DNA of 24,179 bases from assembly GCA_964452045.1 (NCBI GenBank), contig CAYVKM010000057.1, positions 1 through 24,179 of the forward strand, read 5' to 3'. The DNA comes from CAYVKM01 sp964452045. GTDB taxonomy: Bacteria; Calditrichota; Calditrichia; RBG-13-44-9. The notes below the pieces were generated by a model. That model did not search any database and was not told the DNA's origin. It saw only the letters and a program-made list of their open reading frames with translations. Of the stretch, positions 1-7,682 are shown one piece after another (positions within the stretch are counted from its first letter, which is position 1; each line of letters opens with the position of its first letter). The translations under genes were made by a program, and so were the position numbers.

Positions 1-291
1 CTGCCGATGAATCGTTTCCGCCCCAATATTGTAGTGGAAGGCTGTGAACCGTATGCCGAAGATCAGTGGAAGCAGATCCGGATTGGCAAGGTCACTTTCC
101 GGGTGGTCAAGCCCTGTTCCCGTTGTAAAATAACCACTGTGGATCAGCAAACCGGAGCAAGTGGGAAGGAGCCACTGAAAACCCTGGCGACATATCGCCT
201 GAGGGACGGGAAGGTCTATTTCGGGCAAAACCTGATCCATGAAAATCTCGGCCGGATTAAACTGAATCAACCTGTGCACATTATTCAATAG
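1..291 (+). CDS. MOSC domain protein, C-terminal part (5' end outside window)
   Basis: The reading frame is open from base 1 (Leu-Pro precede the first Met at base 7), so this is the 3' end of a longer gene. The visible 96 residues match the C-terminal half of a MOSC domain of the YcbX type. The motif RFRPNIVVEG is followed by PYAEDQW and then by KPCSRCKITTVDQQTG, which carries the conserved cysteine thought to hold the molybdenum cofactor sulfur. In this family such proteins handle the cofactor or reduce N-hydroxylated compounds together with an electron donor; which applies here cannot be told. The protein ends normally with TAG. It is followed by a 107-base gap before the HU-type gene, so it is probably a separate transcription unit. 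Confidence 0.9.
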   Translation: MPMNRFRPNIVVEGCEPYAEDQWKQIRIGKVTFRVVKPCSRCKITTVDQQTGASGKEPLKTLATYRLRDGKVYFGQNLIHENLGRIKLNQPVHIIQ

Positions 292-346
292 GGTAAGTAC
301 TGTTCCGGATGGCCTTATTTTCAGGTTATTCTTTTTCTTCTACCGG

Positions 347-375
347 TTGCTTTTCCATTGTTTTCTTTGTAACAT
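347..375 (+). promoter_or_regulatory. Possible sigma-70-like promoter for the HU-type gene
   Basis: TTGCTT (347-352), a 17-base spacer and TAACAT (370-375) lie just upstream of the SD of the HU-type gene. The predicted transcript would start near 382, giving a very short leader. The -35 box is weak, so this is tentative. Confidence 0.3.
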
Positions 376-398
376 TTCAAACTTTTTCGGAGGATAAC

Positions 399-719
399 AT
401 GACCGTTACCAAAAGCGATTTGGTTAACAGGATGGCGGAGGCGACCGGTTGGACAAAAGTTGATATAGAAATTATCCTGAATGGTTTACTGGCGAATATC
501 ATCGATTCGGTGAAGGAAGGAGACCGGATTGAAGTCCGGGGATTCGGAAGTTTCTACGTCAAGGAGCGTCAGCCCCGCTTGGTCAAAAATCCCAAGACCA
601 ACAAGATTGTATCCGTTGACCATCGTTTTGTACCGGTTTTTCGCCCGGCAAAGAATTTTAAACAAAGTGTCAATAAAAATTTACTAATAAAGAGTGGTTT
701 GGTAGAAAATGAGTCTTAA
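399..719 (+). CDS. HU/IHF-family DNA-binding protein
   Basis: A 106-residue nucleoid-associated protein of the HU/IHF family. The N-terminal helical part (TKSDLVNRMAEATGWTK) is followed by the signature IEVRGFGSFYVKERQ and the DNA-contacting beta-arm region RLVKNPKTNK. Such proteins act as dimers that bind and bend DNA. It is longer than the usual 90 to 95 residues, with a C-terminal extension (about residues 88-106, KNFKQSVNKN onward). The start at 399 is chosen because GGAGG (389-393) lies 5 bases upstream and the protein then begins at the family's usual N-terminus; the frame is open further upstream, but that part does not look like HU. The last 11 bases overlap the next gene, suggesting translational coupling. 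Whether it is HU or an IHF subunit cannot be settled. Confidence 0.93.
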   Translation: MTVTKSDLVNRMAEATGWTKVDIEIILNGLLANIIDSVKEGDRIEVRGFGSFYVKERQPRLVKNPKTNKIVSVDHRFVPVFRPAKNFKQSVNKNLLIKSGLVENES

Positions 720-1428
720 ATGTCCCAAGTGTGGTACCCCGATTACCGGCAAAGCCAAATATTGTCTGGAATGCGGGACTGCCATAAAATCTGTAAAACA
801 ACCCAAAACAAATGCAGCGAAGGCAACTCCTGCACCGGCTAAAAAAACCGGTATGCAGGGTTATAATATCATTTATCTGGTCGCGCTTATTTCCTTGATA
901 ATTGTTGGTTTTTACGGCTACCGCTTCCTGGCGCCGAAAAGCAATGAGAATCCGCATATTCACACCAATGAAGCGGCGCCCCAGCAACAGCAGGCCCCGG
1001 TTTTTGACCAGAATATGTTTAATCAGTTAAAGAGCCGGGTCGAGGCAAGCCCGAATAATGCCCAGGCCAATGTAGATTTGGGGAATTTTTTATTCGATAA
1101 TCAGCGCTTTGACGAGGCGATTGGTTATTATGAAAAGGCCCTGGAAATAAATCCTAAAAATCCCGATGTTTTGGTGGATGCAGGTGTATGTGATTTTAAT
1201 ATGCAACGGCTTGCCGAAGCCAAGAACTATTTTGAGAAAGCGCTGGAAGTTGATCCCAAACATGCCAATGCTTTATACAATCTGGGTGTTGTTTCCGCCC
1301 AGCAGGGCGATATGTCCGGCATGCTGGGCGCCTGGGAAAAACTCATTGAAGTGGCACCGGAATCCGGTCCCGCCCAGACTGCTCGACAGATGATGGAACA
1401 GGTAAAGAATTCAAAACCCGATAACTAA
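709..1428 (+). CDS. Zinc-ribbon, single-pass membrane protein with TPR repeats
   Basis: A 239-residue protein with three visible parts. Residues 5-22 form a short zinc ribbon (CPKC, then CLEC; two CxxC pairs). After a Lys/Ala/Pro-rich linker comes one transmembrane segment at about 52-73 (IIYLVALISLIIVGFYGYRF). After a Gln/Pro-rich spacer, about residues 115-220 hold roughly three tetratricopeptide repeats (DEAIGYYEKALEINP, AEAKNYFEKALEVDP and a third). The likely topology puts the zinc ribbon in the cytoplasm and the TPRs in the periplasm, where they would serve as a protein-interaction scaffold. No specific function can be assigned. It overlaps the end of the HU-type gene by 11 bases and is probably co-transcribed with it and with the small basic protein 27 bases downstream. 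Confidence 0.85.
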   Translation: MSLKCPKCGTPITGKAKYCLECGTAIKSVKQPKTNAAKATPAPAKKTGMQGYNIIYLVALISLIIVGFYGYRFLAPKSNENPHIHTNEAAPQQQQAPVFDQNMFNQLKSRVEASPNNAQANVDLGNFLFDNQRFDEAIGYYEKALEINPKNPDVLVDAGVCDFNMQRLAEAKNYFEKALEVDPKHANALYNLGVVSAQQGDMSGMLGAWEKLIEVAPESGPAQTARQMMEQVKNSKPDN

Positions 1429-1455
1429 TACGGCATTCGAATAGGAGGTGATTCT

Positions 1456-1551
1456 ATGCCAAGTGGCAAGAAGCGTAAACGCCATAAAATGGCAACGCAC
1501 AAGCGAAAAAAACGCTTGCGCAAGAATCGGCATAAAAAGAAATTACGATAA
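1456..1551 (+). CDS. bS22/mS38-like small ribosomal protein (AURKAIP1/COX24 domain)
   Basis: A 31-residue, extremely basic protein beginning MPSGKKRKRHKMATHK; more than half of its residues are Lys, Arg or His. It matches the short AURKAIP1/COX24-domain proteins of Bacteroidota relatives. That family corresponds to the C-terminus of mitochondrial mS38 and to mycobacterial bS22, which sit near the decoding centre of the small ribosomal subunit. It has the best ribosome-binding site in the window, AGGAGGTGA at 1443-1451, 4 bases before the ATG, consistent with strong expression. It follows the TPR gene by 27 bases and is followed about 80 bases later by an intrinsic terminator. Genes this short are commonly missed by gene callers. 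The family call is from pattern recognition, not a search. Confidence 0.85.
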   Translation: MPSGKKRKRHKMATHKRKKRLRKNRHKKKLR

Positions 1552-1580
1552 TAAATTTTTCCGTGGATGTTTTGAACTTT

Positions 1581-1610
1581 TTGGTATCATGCGGACCTAA
1601 ATAGTATGAT
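1581..1610 (+). promoter_or_regulatory. Possible promoter upstream of the xseA leader hairpin
   Basis: TTGGTA (1581-1586), an 18-base spacer and TATGAT (1605-1610) resemble a sigma-70 promoter. The transcript would start near 1617, just ahead of the terminator hairpin, so that hairpin would lie in the xseA leader. Tentative. Confidence 0.3.
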
Positions 1611-1629
1611 ATAAAAACCTTCATTAGAA

Positions 1630-1672
1630 ACCGAATATTTGCCCTAGGGTGAATATTCGGTTCAGTTTTTTT
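1630..1672 (+). terminator. Strong intrinsic terminator or attenuator before xseA
   Basis: Bases 1630-1661 form a nearly perfect hairpin. ACCGAATATT pairs with AATATTCGGT, two G-T wobbles follow, then CCC pairs with GGG around a two-base loop. After TCAG comes a run of seven T (1666-1672). This is a textbook rho-independent terminator on the plus strand. It most simply ends the HU/TPR/bS22 unit, but only 23 bases separate the T run from the xseA start, so it may control xseA by read-through. Confidence 0.85.
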
Positions 1673-1695
1673 CAAAACAGATTGTACTCCCCATT

Positions 1696-2895
1696 ATGGA
1701 AAAACACATTTACACCGTTACCAGCCTGACCCGCGAGATTAAGCAGGTGCTGGAGACTAGCTTTCCCCGTTTGTGGGTGGAGGGGGAAATTTCCAATTTT
1801 AAACAGCATTCATCCGGTCACCTCTACTTTACCTTAAAGGATGAGGGTGCCCAGATTCGCTGTGCCATGTGGCGGTTCAAAGCCGGTGAATTGCTTTTCC
1901 GGCTGGAAGACGGATTGAAAGTGATAGTGGAAGCGGACGTCCAGGTCTATGAGCGAAGTGGAAATTACCAGCTTATCGTTCAGCAACTACAGCCGGCCGG
2001 TATAGGTGATCTGCAGTTGGCCTTCGAGCAGCTGAAGAAAAAATTGTTGGAAGAGGGTCTGTTCGAAGAATCGCACAAGAAACCGATCCCGCTTTATCCG
2101 GAGCGGATTGGGGTGATCACCTCACCGACCGGAGCAGCCATCCGGGACATTATCAGCGTGGTCTCCCGCCGCTTTCCTTCAGTGCAGATAATTCTTTTGC
2201 CGGTACGGGTGCAGGGCGAAGGCGCAGCCGGAGAAATTGCCCGGGCCATCCGGGACTTTAATGAATACGGACAGGTTGATGTGTTGATTGTCGGCCGGGG
2301 CGGTGGCTCACTGGAGGATCTCTGGGCTTTTAATGAAGAAGAAGTCGCCCGGGCAATTTACACCTCTAAACTACCGGTAATCTCGGCAGTGGGTCATGAA
2401 GTGGATTTTTCCATATCCGATTTTGTGGCGGACCGGAGGGCGCCCACTCCCTCCGCAGCGGCAGAAATGGTGGTGCGGGATCGCCAGGAATTGCTGGGAG
2501 TGATGGCGTACTACCGGGAGCGATTTGCCAACAGCCTTCAGCAGCGCATCGATCAATATCGCGAGGCGATAAAAAGTATCTTGCGCAGTTATGCCTTCCG
2601 GCGTCCGGAGGATATTATTTTTCAAAAAATGCAACGGCTGGATGAAATTTCCCGCAATACCGCGGTGGCCATGCTGCATCAGCTGGAAATGAAAAATCAG
2701 CGGATCAGTAATATCCGGCAGCAGCTGCGGGCTTTAAGTCCACTGGAAGTGCTGCGGAGGGGATACAGCATTTGCTATAAAGACGGGCAGGTAGTCAAGA
2801 ATGTAAAGCAATTGAAGACGCTGGATATCGTGCAGGTGAAATTATCAAAAGGACAATTTTTATCACAGGTTCAAATGCTGGGAGAAAGTGAATGA
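1696..2895 (+). CDS. xseA: Exodeoxyribonuclease VII large subunit
   Basis: A 399-residue protein matching XseA across its length. Residues 1-100 are the OB-fold DNA-binding domain (TVTSLTREIKQVLE, WVEGEISNFKQHSSGHLYFTLKD). The catalytic domain follows, with RIGVITSPTGAAIRDI, VDVLIVGRGGGSLEDLWAFNEE and VISAVGHEVDFSISDFVADRRAPTPSAAAE, all classical XseA motifs. A helical region then extends to the C-terminus and would bind XseB. The enzyme degrades single-stranded DNA to oligonucleotides in repair and recombination. The ATG at 1696 is chosen because the following residues align with the usual N-terminus; no SD sequence is visible before it, unlike most genes here. Its end overlaps xseB by 4 bases (ATGA). 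Confidence 0.97.
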   Translation: MEKHIYTVTSLTREIKQVLETSFPRLWVEGEISNFKQHSSGHLYFTLKDEGAQIRCAMWRFKAGELLFRLEDGLKVIVEADVQVYERSGNYQLIVQQLQPAGIGDLQLAFEQLKKKLLEEGLFEESHKKPIPLYPERIGVITSPTGAAIRDIISVVSRRFPSVQIILLPVRVQGEGAAGEIARAIRDFNEYGQVDVLIVGRGGGSLEDLWAFNEEEVARAIYTSKLPVISAVGHEVDFSISDFVADRRAPTPSAAAEMVVRDRQELLGVMAYYRERFANSLQQRIDQYREAIKSILRSYAFRRPEDIIFQKMQRLDEISRNTAVAMLHQLEMKNQRISNIRQQLRALSPLEVLRRGYSICYKDGQVVKNVKQLKTLDIVQVKLSKGQFLSQVQMLGESE

Positions 2896-3137
2896 AAAAG
2901 GGTCAATCCTTTGAACAGGCCATGAACCGGCTGGAGGAAATCAGTCAGAGCCTGGAAAGCGGTGACATTCCTTTGGAAGAATCCATTAAACTTTATGAAG
3001 AGGGAATAAAATTGGTGGAGTTCTGCCAGAGCAAACTCACCGAAGCGGAGAAAAAGGTGCAGAAACTTACCCGCACGGAAGAGGGGAAGTTCGAAACCAC
3101 ACCTCTGGATGAGCCGGATACATCGGAAGCGGAATAG
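2892..3137 (+). CDS. xseB: Exodeoxyribonuclease VII small subunit
   Basis: An 81-residue acidic helical protein with the XseB pattern: SFEQAMNRLEEISQSLESGDIPLEESIKLYEEGIKLVEFCQSKLTEAEKKV. Several XseB copies bind along the large subunit to form exonuclease VII. The start codon overlaps the xseA stop as ATGA, and the SD-like GGGAGAAAG lies inside xseA, so translation is almost certainly coupled. The C-terminal tail (about residues 63-81) is acidic and probably disordered. The gene ends only 4 bases before the convergent exported-protein gene, and no terminator fits between them. Confidence 0.97.
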   Translation: MKKGQSFEQAMNRLEEISQSLESGDIPLEESIKLYEEGIKLVEFCQSKLTEAEKKVQKLTRTEEGKFETTPLDEPDTSEAE

Positions 3138-3141
3138 CAGT

Positions 3142-4332
3142 TTATTTTAGCAAGATCATTTTCCGGTACTGCCGGAAATCGCCCGATTGTATGGCATAGA
3201 AATATACACCACTGGCCAGCAGATTTCCCTGCGCATCCTTCCCATCCAAATAAATTTTGTAAATCCCAGAAGCCAGATTCTCATTCAGGAGCGTTCTGAC
3301 TTCCTCACCCACCATATTATAGACCATCACCCGAGTTTTAAAATCTCCGGTTTTCCGTTCCGGAATATTGAAGGAAATGAATGTTCCGGCATTAAATGGA
3401 TTGGGGAAATTGGGGAAAAGATAGAATTGTTCTGCTGCCATACCGGCCAGACTGTTATTACTACCCGAACCCACCAAAATCTCTATCGGTCCATGCTCAG
3501 TCCGGTTACCGTTTATGTCCACATCCACCAGTTTATAGTAGTAAGTCATCCCATTATTAACATTATTATCCAAATAAGAGTAGGACTTTCCACTGGTAGA
3601 ATTACCCAGACCGACCAGACTCGGATCGGTTTGATAAGATGAAATGAGATAATAGTTTTCTTCTGTGGTATCTCTTCGGAATAATTCAAATCCTTCATTC
3701 TCAAATTCGCTTTGGGTATTCCATTCAATTAGGACACCGTTATCACTGTTTCTTAAAGTGAAACTACTCAATTCCACGGGCAGGCTTATATCCTCAGGAG
3801 TAATGTAGTTTCCAAATGCAGATTGATCTGTGGTTGTCCATGGATCTGTATCTTGCACCATGGTGATAATGGTTTTATTCGGTGAAATCGTTCTCCATTG
3901 TAATCCCGAAGTTCCCGATGGATTTGTAATTCCACTAATCCTTAAACTGGCTATCAGGGTTCCCATACCAGTGCTCGAAATTAACTGAATTCTAGAATTA
4001 AATTGATTCTGATCTCCGATGGTGGGCATTAATGCATTAAGGATTATCCGATTCCCCTCAAGAATCTCTCCTGCGATAAGATAGTCTGCGGTTAAGCCGC
4101 TACTAACAATTTCTATCACAGGATTGGTGAAATATAGAGAATTAAACTCTAACACCAAATCGGTGTGTGCCAGGTAAAGATTGCCTGTTCCGGTATTAAT
4201 TATATAAAGATCAAATGTCAGATTACTCCCGTTTACCACCTGATTCTGGACACTTACATCAAAACTTTGTCCAAAGATCAGATTAAAACTAAATAAAAGA
4301 AATAAATATATTCGTATCATTTTAATAAACAT
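3142..4332 (-). CDS. Exported protein: cohesin-like domain, FN3-like domain, FPNPFN sorting domain
   Basis: A 396-residue exported protein. Residues 1-21 are a signal peptide (KMIRIYLFLLFSFNLIFG). Residues about 23-170 form a beta-rich domain resembling cohesin-type sandwiches (NGSNLTFDLYIINTGTGNLY, GTLIASLRISGI). After LPVELSSF, about residues 180-285 look like a fibronectin-III-like domain common in Bacteroidota exported proteins (GVLIEWNTQSEFENEGFELF). The last roughly 90 residues are a FlgD-like/type-A sorting domain with NFPNPFNAGTFISF, VYNMVGEEV and LASGVYFYAI, typical of type IX or related secretion. AAGGAG lies 8 bases upstream of the ATG. It follows the dockerin-bearing gene by 19 bases, so they form an operon. 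The cohesin-like call is a fold-level impression. Confidence 0.85.
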   Translation of the reverse strand: MFIKMIRIYLFLLFSFNLIFGQSFDVSVQNQVVNGSNLTFDLYIINTGTGNLYLAHTDLVLEFNSLYFTNPVIEIVSSGLTADYLIAGEILEGNRIILNALMPTIGDQNQFNSRIQLISSTGMGTLIASLRISGITNPSGTSGLQWRTISPNKTIITMVQDTDPWTTTDQSAFGNYITPEDISLPVELSSFTLRNSDNGVLIEWNTQSEFENEGFELFRRDTTEENYYLISSYQTDPSLVGLGNSTSGKSYSYLDNNVNNGMTYYYKLVDVDINGNRTEHGPIEILVGSGSNNSLAGMAAEQFYLFPNFPNPFNAGTFISFNIPERKTGDFKTRVMVYNMVGEEVRTLLNENLASGIYKIYLDGKDAQGNLLASGVYFYAIQSGDFRQYRKMILLK

Positions 4333-4351
4333 TACAATGCTCCTTCCCCTG

Positions 4352-6625
4352 TTATGGCACGTTAGTTATCTGATTTCGATTATTCCAAACCAGACTGCGA
4401 TCATTCGCATCGACAGTGCCACTTAATACACAATCACTGTTCTGGTATCCGTTGAAATTTCTGTTATCCCAGGTAATGGTTCTGTCATTTCCATCAATAA
4501 GCCCGGATGCATCGGCGTCTCCTCCCCATAAACCAAACAGACCACCCTGGAGCGGAGCCATGGAATTTAAACCATAAGCATTATTTATGTCCGAAGTAAA
4601 GTCAAATAAAGAACTTGTATAACTCAAAGATTGAGCAGTTGCACTCATTATGGGCAAGTGATTACGGTGCCGGACGACCAGATAGTAATCATCTGCAACG
4701 ACTCCGACAAATTTTACCTGACTTATTCCATCTAGATCAACAATTGAACCATCATCCTTCAAAAATGCTGCGCGGGTTTTGATACTTGTTGATGCAGAAG
4801 TGCCGGTTCTCAATTCCACCAATACCCAGTCAACAATATTCGGTGGTATATTGGTCACGCTTTCAGCACCACCGTAGTTCCAGGGCGAAGTGTTATAAGG
4901 TTGAGTGAGAGGTAAGTCTCCATTATCCTGCAGCGATGTTAACATAGAGGTACCGTTGAAAGGGCCCTCTAAAATGGCTTTTATGTTGGCTGAAACAGTA
5001 AAAGCAAAACTTCCAAAGGCGGTTCCCCAGCGACCGTCTTCTCCGCCAAAAGCTGTTCCTCTGGTAAGAGCATATTCGTTATAGACCCAGAAGGTCAAAC
5101 CGTCGGCCGGATCTACAGAAATACCGGAATAATCTCCCCATCGGTTTCTATCGAAACCGGGGGTTCCAAAGGTCCGAATATAGTAGTCTAAACCAGCTCT
5201 TAAAACCTCACTTCCCTGTACAGTGCCAGGTGGATCGGTTGATAATCTCCCGGTATAATAGGCACCCGGATAAATTGTTGATGCGGAAGCGGAAAAACCA
5301 ATGGCCATATTACCGGTACTATCAACAGCGATGGATGGAAAAAATGTATAGGTGCCGGTAGCGATATCCTCACCCCCTACGTTACCCTGATCATTTAGGC
5401 TAATAGAATTCAGGTTACTGGTATTTAGTTTCCACCAGTGGGCGGTCGTTTGGGAAGCATCAGGACCGGAGTTTGGTAAAATTTCAGCAACAAGATAGAG
5501 CATGGTGTCTCGCCAGACGGCATGCAAAGCCCGTCGATCATTTACCTCAATACCGATTGCGGTCCCTGATTGTGGGGCGTCGGGCAGTGCCGGAAAAGAG
5601 GGCCCTTCAATATTTCCAATATTGACGTACTGTGGCGAAAATGTAGGTGAACCTAGTGGGTTATCAACACGCACGACTTGAACAAATTCATTTCCTCCGC
5701 TAGTTAACCCACTGTAGGATACTAGGAACGTTCCCACAGAGGACGGGAAATTGGAGCCGAAAATATGAGTTGGTTGAGTTGTGGTAGCAGTTCCTCCACC
5801 AGCATAGGGATTATAAACGTTTACCGAAGCTGTCCCGCCATCATAAAATCCACCTGATCCCAGACCCTTATTAATAATCCATAATCTAACCGCACTTGTG
5901 GTAGTTGAAGCTCCTGCAAAGGCAAACATATTGGTGGTGACATAGATAGCCTCTTCATCAACAGCAAAACCCGGATAATCCGCCCAGCGTTCCACTGAGG
6001 AAATGACTGTTTTCGCATTAATGGCATGAAAATACCAGGTTCCGTTTGGGTCTGAGTCATCCGATACAGCAAGAAGAATTCTTGAGATATTTCCCGGGTT
6101 CGGATTAGTGCCCGCTTCAACTTGCTCTAAAGTGACAACCACAAATCTATCCGTATATTGATCATAAATCACCTTGGGATCGAAAGTTAGAGTTAAAGGG
6201 GAAACCGGACTAAAAAAACTCTGTAAACTTTGACTGTTTTCTGTTACCCCTGCTTTGGTAAACCATTCAATGGTTGAATTTACCACGGATACCAGATGAT
6301 CGGGGCCAGCAGCGCCGATAGGATCGGGAGGTATTTGATAATATCCCGTATTAGCTGCATTTTCATCAAAATTAATACCCTCAATAGTGAACCCGAGAGG
6401 TAAATTTTCCAAACCAAATAATGGAAACTGAGAAGCAAGAGGTGAAACCGGGTTAACCGGTGAAGGTGTTACTTTGGAAGCTCTCACAGATGCCTGATAC
6501 GATCCACTGGATGGAACAGAGATTTCATAGCTAAAATTTCCATCAGAAATCATCTGTGAAAATACTGGTGAGGAATTAATCCAAATTGTGAAAAACAGAA
6601 AAAAGAACAGTAAAATATATTTCAT
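4352..6625 (-). CDS. Large exported protein with C-terminal dockerin-like repeats
   Basis: A 757-residue exported protein. Residues 1-23 are a signal peptide (YILLFFFLFFTIWINSSPVFS). The main body (about 80-540) is beta-rich with phrases seen in exported proteins of this group (PPDPIGAAGPDHLVSVVN, DRFVVVTLEQ, WGDYSGISVDPADGLTFWVYNEY), suggesting a propeller-like fold. About 545-690 matches a module common in Bacteroidota relatives (VDWVLVELRTG, VVRHRNHLPIMSA). The C-terminus carries two dockerin-like calcium loops: D703-A-D-A-S-G-L-I-D711-G-N-D714 and D731-C-V-L-S-G-T-V-D739-A-N-D742, each followed by W-[DN]-N-R-N. Loop two has Val at ligand position 3. GGAGG lies 4 bases before the ATG. No enzymatic motif is recognised. 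It is co-transcribed with the cohesin-like gene downstream. Confidence 0.85.
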   Translation of the reverse strand: MKYILLFFFLFFTIWINSSPVFSQMISDGNFSYEISVPSSGSYQASVRASKVTPSPVNPVSPLASQFPLFGLENLPLGFTIEGINFDENAANTGYYQIPPDPIGAAGPDHLVSVVNSTIEWFTKAGVTENSQSLQSFFSPVSPLTLTFDPKVIYDQYTDRFVVVTLEQVEAGTNPNPGNISRILLAVSDDSDPNGTWYFHAINAKTVISSVERWADYPGFAVDEEAIYVTTNMFAFAGASTTTSAVRLWIINKGLGSGGFYDGGTASVNVYNPYAGGGTATTTQPTHIFGSNFPSSVGTFLVSYSGLTSGGNEFVQVVRVDNPLGSPTFSPQYVNIGNIEGPSFPALPDAPQSGTAIGIEVNDRRALHAVWRDTMLYLVAEILPNSGPDASQTTAHWWKLNTSNLNSISLNDQGNVGGEDIATGTYTFFPSIAVDSTGNMAIGFSASASTIYPGAYYTGRLSTDPPGTVQGSEVLRAGLDYYIRTFGTPGFDRNRWGDYSGISVDPADGLTFWVYNEYALTRGTAFGGEDGRWGTAFGSFAFTVSANIKAILEGPFNGTSMLTSLQDNGDLPLTQPYNTSPWNYGGAESVTNIPPNIVDWVLVELRTGTSASTSIKTRAAFLKDDGSIVDLDGISQVKFVGVVADDYYLVVRHRNHLPIMSATAQSLSYTSSLFDFTSDINNAYGLNSMAPLQGGLFGLWGGDADASGLIDGNDRTITWDNRNFNGYQNSDCVLSGTVDANDRSLVWNNRNQITNVP

Positions 6626-6670
6626 ACATCCTCCATTGATGAATTAAAAAACGTTTCCATGTCCAGTCGG

Positions 6671-6700
6671 ATTGTACTTGAATTGAATTTAGAGTGAAAA
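6671..6700 (-). promoter_or_regulatory. Possible promoter of the exported-protein operon
   Basis: On the minus strand TTTTCA (6695-6700), an 18-base spacer and TACAAT (6671-6676) form a sigma-70-like element 46 bases upstream of the 6625 start. The -10 box matches consensus at five of six positions. Tentative. Confidence 0.35.
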
Positions 6701-6736
6701 ATTCTAAAAATCCAGTTTTTCTGTCTTAAAATAAAT

Positions 6737-6765
6737 TTGGCTGGTAAGTAAAGTTTATTTAGATT
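6737..6765 (+). promoter_or_regulatory. Possible promoter of the aldolase gene
   Basis: TTGGCT (6737-6742), a 17-base spacer and TAGATT (6760-6765) precede the aldolase gene. The predicted transcript starts near 6772, leaving a leader of about 16 bases that contains AAGGAG. The same -10 hexamer occurs in the candidate promoter at 23305-23333. Confidence 0.4.
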
Positions 6766-6787
6766 TATCTCAAAATAAGGAGCAGAT

Positions 6788-7672
6788 ATGTTATCTCTGG
6801 CAGGTATTTTTCCTCCGGTTGTTACCCCTTTAGAAAAAGAAGAATTGGCGCCGAAGCGTCTGGCAGATAATCTTGAGAAATGGAATAAGTATGATTTGGC
6901 TGGATATGTGGTGCTGGGTTCAAACGGCGAGAATGTGATGCTGACAGATCAGGAAAGTCTTCAGGTGGTTGAAACTACAGTAGAGCATACGTCCAAAGAC
7001 AGAAAGATCATCGTTGGCGCCGGCCGGGAATCCACCCGGAATACGCTCAATTTTATCCGGGAAGTCAGCCGGATTGGGGGAGATGCGGTATTGTTGGTTA
7101 CTCCTCATTATTATAAAGACGACATGAAAGACGCTTCCATCCTGAAATATTATCAGGAAGTGGCTGAGGATTCCTCCCTGCCGGTCATTCTGTATAATGT
7201 TCCCAAATTTACCGGACTGGAAATACCGGTGAGAGTTATCGCCCGGCTTTCCCAGCATTCCAATATCATCGGGATCAAGGACAGCTCGGGAAATCTGACC
7301 TATCAGCAATCCATCCTCTCACTTGGGTTAAAGGATTTTCAACTGCTCACCGGATCGGCCAATACGCTGATGGCTGGTTTAATGATGGGCGCGGTGGGCG
7401 GTATTCTGGCCCTGGCCAATATTGCCCCCCGGCAGTGTATTCAAATATATCAGCACATTCTGAATAAAGAATTCGAAATGGCCAGAGAAATGCAACTGGA
7501 GGTAATCCGGTTAAACCAGCTTACTACCGGTATCTATGGTATAGGCGGATTAAAATATGCTTTGGATCAGGCCGGTTTTTATGGTGGTCCACCCCGCTCG
7601 CCCCTTCGCTCACCGGATGAAACAGGCCGGCAGGAGATCGATACTGAGCTTAAAAAGTTTGGTATTATTTAG
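6788..7672 (+). CDS. DHDPS/NAL-family aldolase, probably 4-hydroxy-2-oxoglutarate aldolase-like
   Basis: A 294-residue (beta/alpha)8-barrel Schiff-base aldolase. Visible family residues are GSNGE at 44-48 (substrate-carboxylate loop), Tyr136 in LYNVP and Lys164 in IGIKDSSGN, the Schiff-base lysine. Several features resemble mitochondrial 4-hydroxy-2-oxoglutarate aldolase (HOGA1) more than DapA: GSNGE instead of GTTGE, SQHSNIIGIKDSSG, AVGGILALAN, and the C-terminal FYGGPPRSPL. HOGA splits 4-hydroxy-2-oxoglutarate into pyruvate and glyoxylate. AAGGAG sits 5 to 6 bases before the ATG. The gene stands alone on the plus strand, divergent from the exported-protein operon and convergent with a lipoprotein gene 10 bases beyond its stop. 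The substrate is inferred; other 2-oxo-acid aldolases of the family remain possible. Confidence 0.85.
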   Translation: MLSLAGIFPPVVTPLEKEELAPKRLADNLEKWNKYDLAGYVVLGSNGENVMLTDQESLQVVETTVEHTSKDRKIIVGAGRESTRNTLNFIREVSRIGGDAVLLVTPHYYKDDMKDASILKYYQEVAEDSSLPVILYNVPKFTGLEIPVRVIARLSQHSNIIGIKDSSGNLTYQQSILSLGLKDFQLLTGSANTLMAGLMMGAVGGILALANIAPRQCIQIYQHILNKEFEMAREMQLEVIRLNQLTTGIYGIGGLKYALDQAGFYGGPPRSPLRSPDETGRQEIDTELKKFGII

Positions 7673-7682
7673 ACTGATCCGC

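Noticed and set aside
309..398. N-terminal extension of the HU-type protein
   Set aside because: The upstream residues do not resemble HU, and the SD GGAGG supports the start at 399.
1454..1675. Minus-strand open frame over the bS22-like gene and terminator
   Set aside because: It runs through the terminator hairpin and opposes a recognised ribosomal protein with a strong SD.
3187..3642. Plus-strand open frame of 151 codons
   Set aside because: It lies antisense inside the exported FPNPFN-domain gene; the minus-strand reading has clear domains and a signal peptide.
6788..7672. DapA (4-hydroxy-tetrahydrodipicolinate synthase)
   Set aside because: GSNGE in place of GTTGE and the C-terminal GGPPRSPL motif point to a HOGA-like aldolase; there is no lysine-biosynthesis gene nearby.
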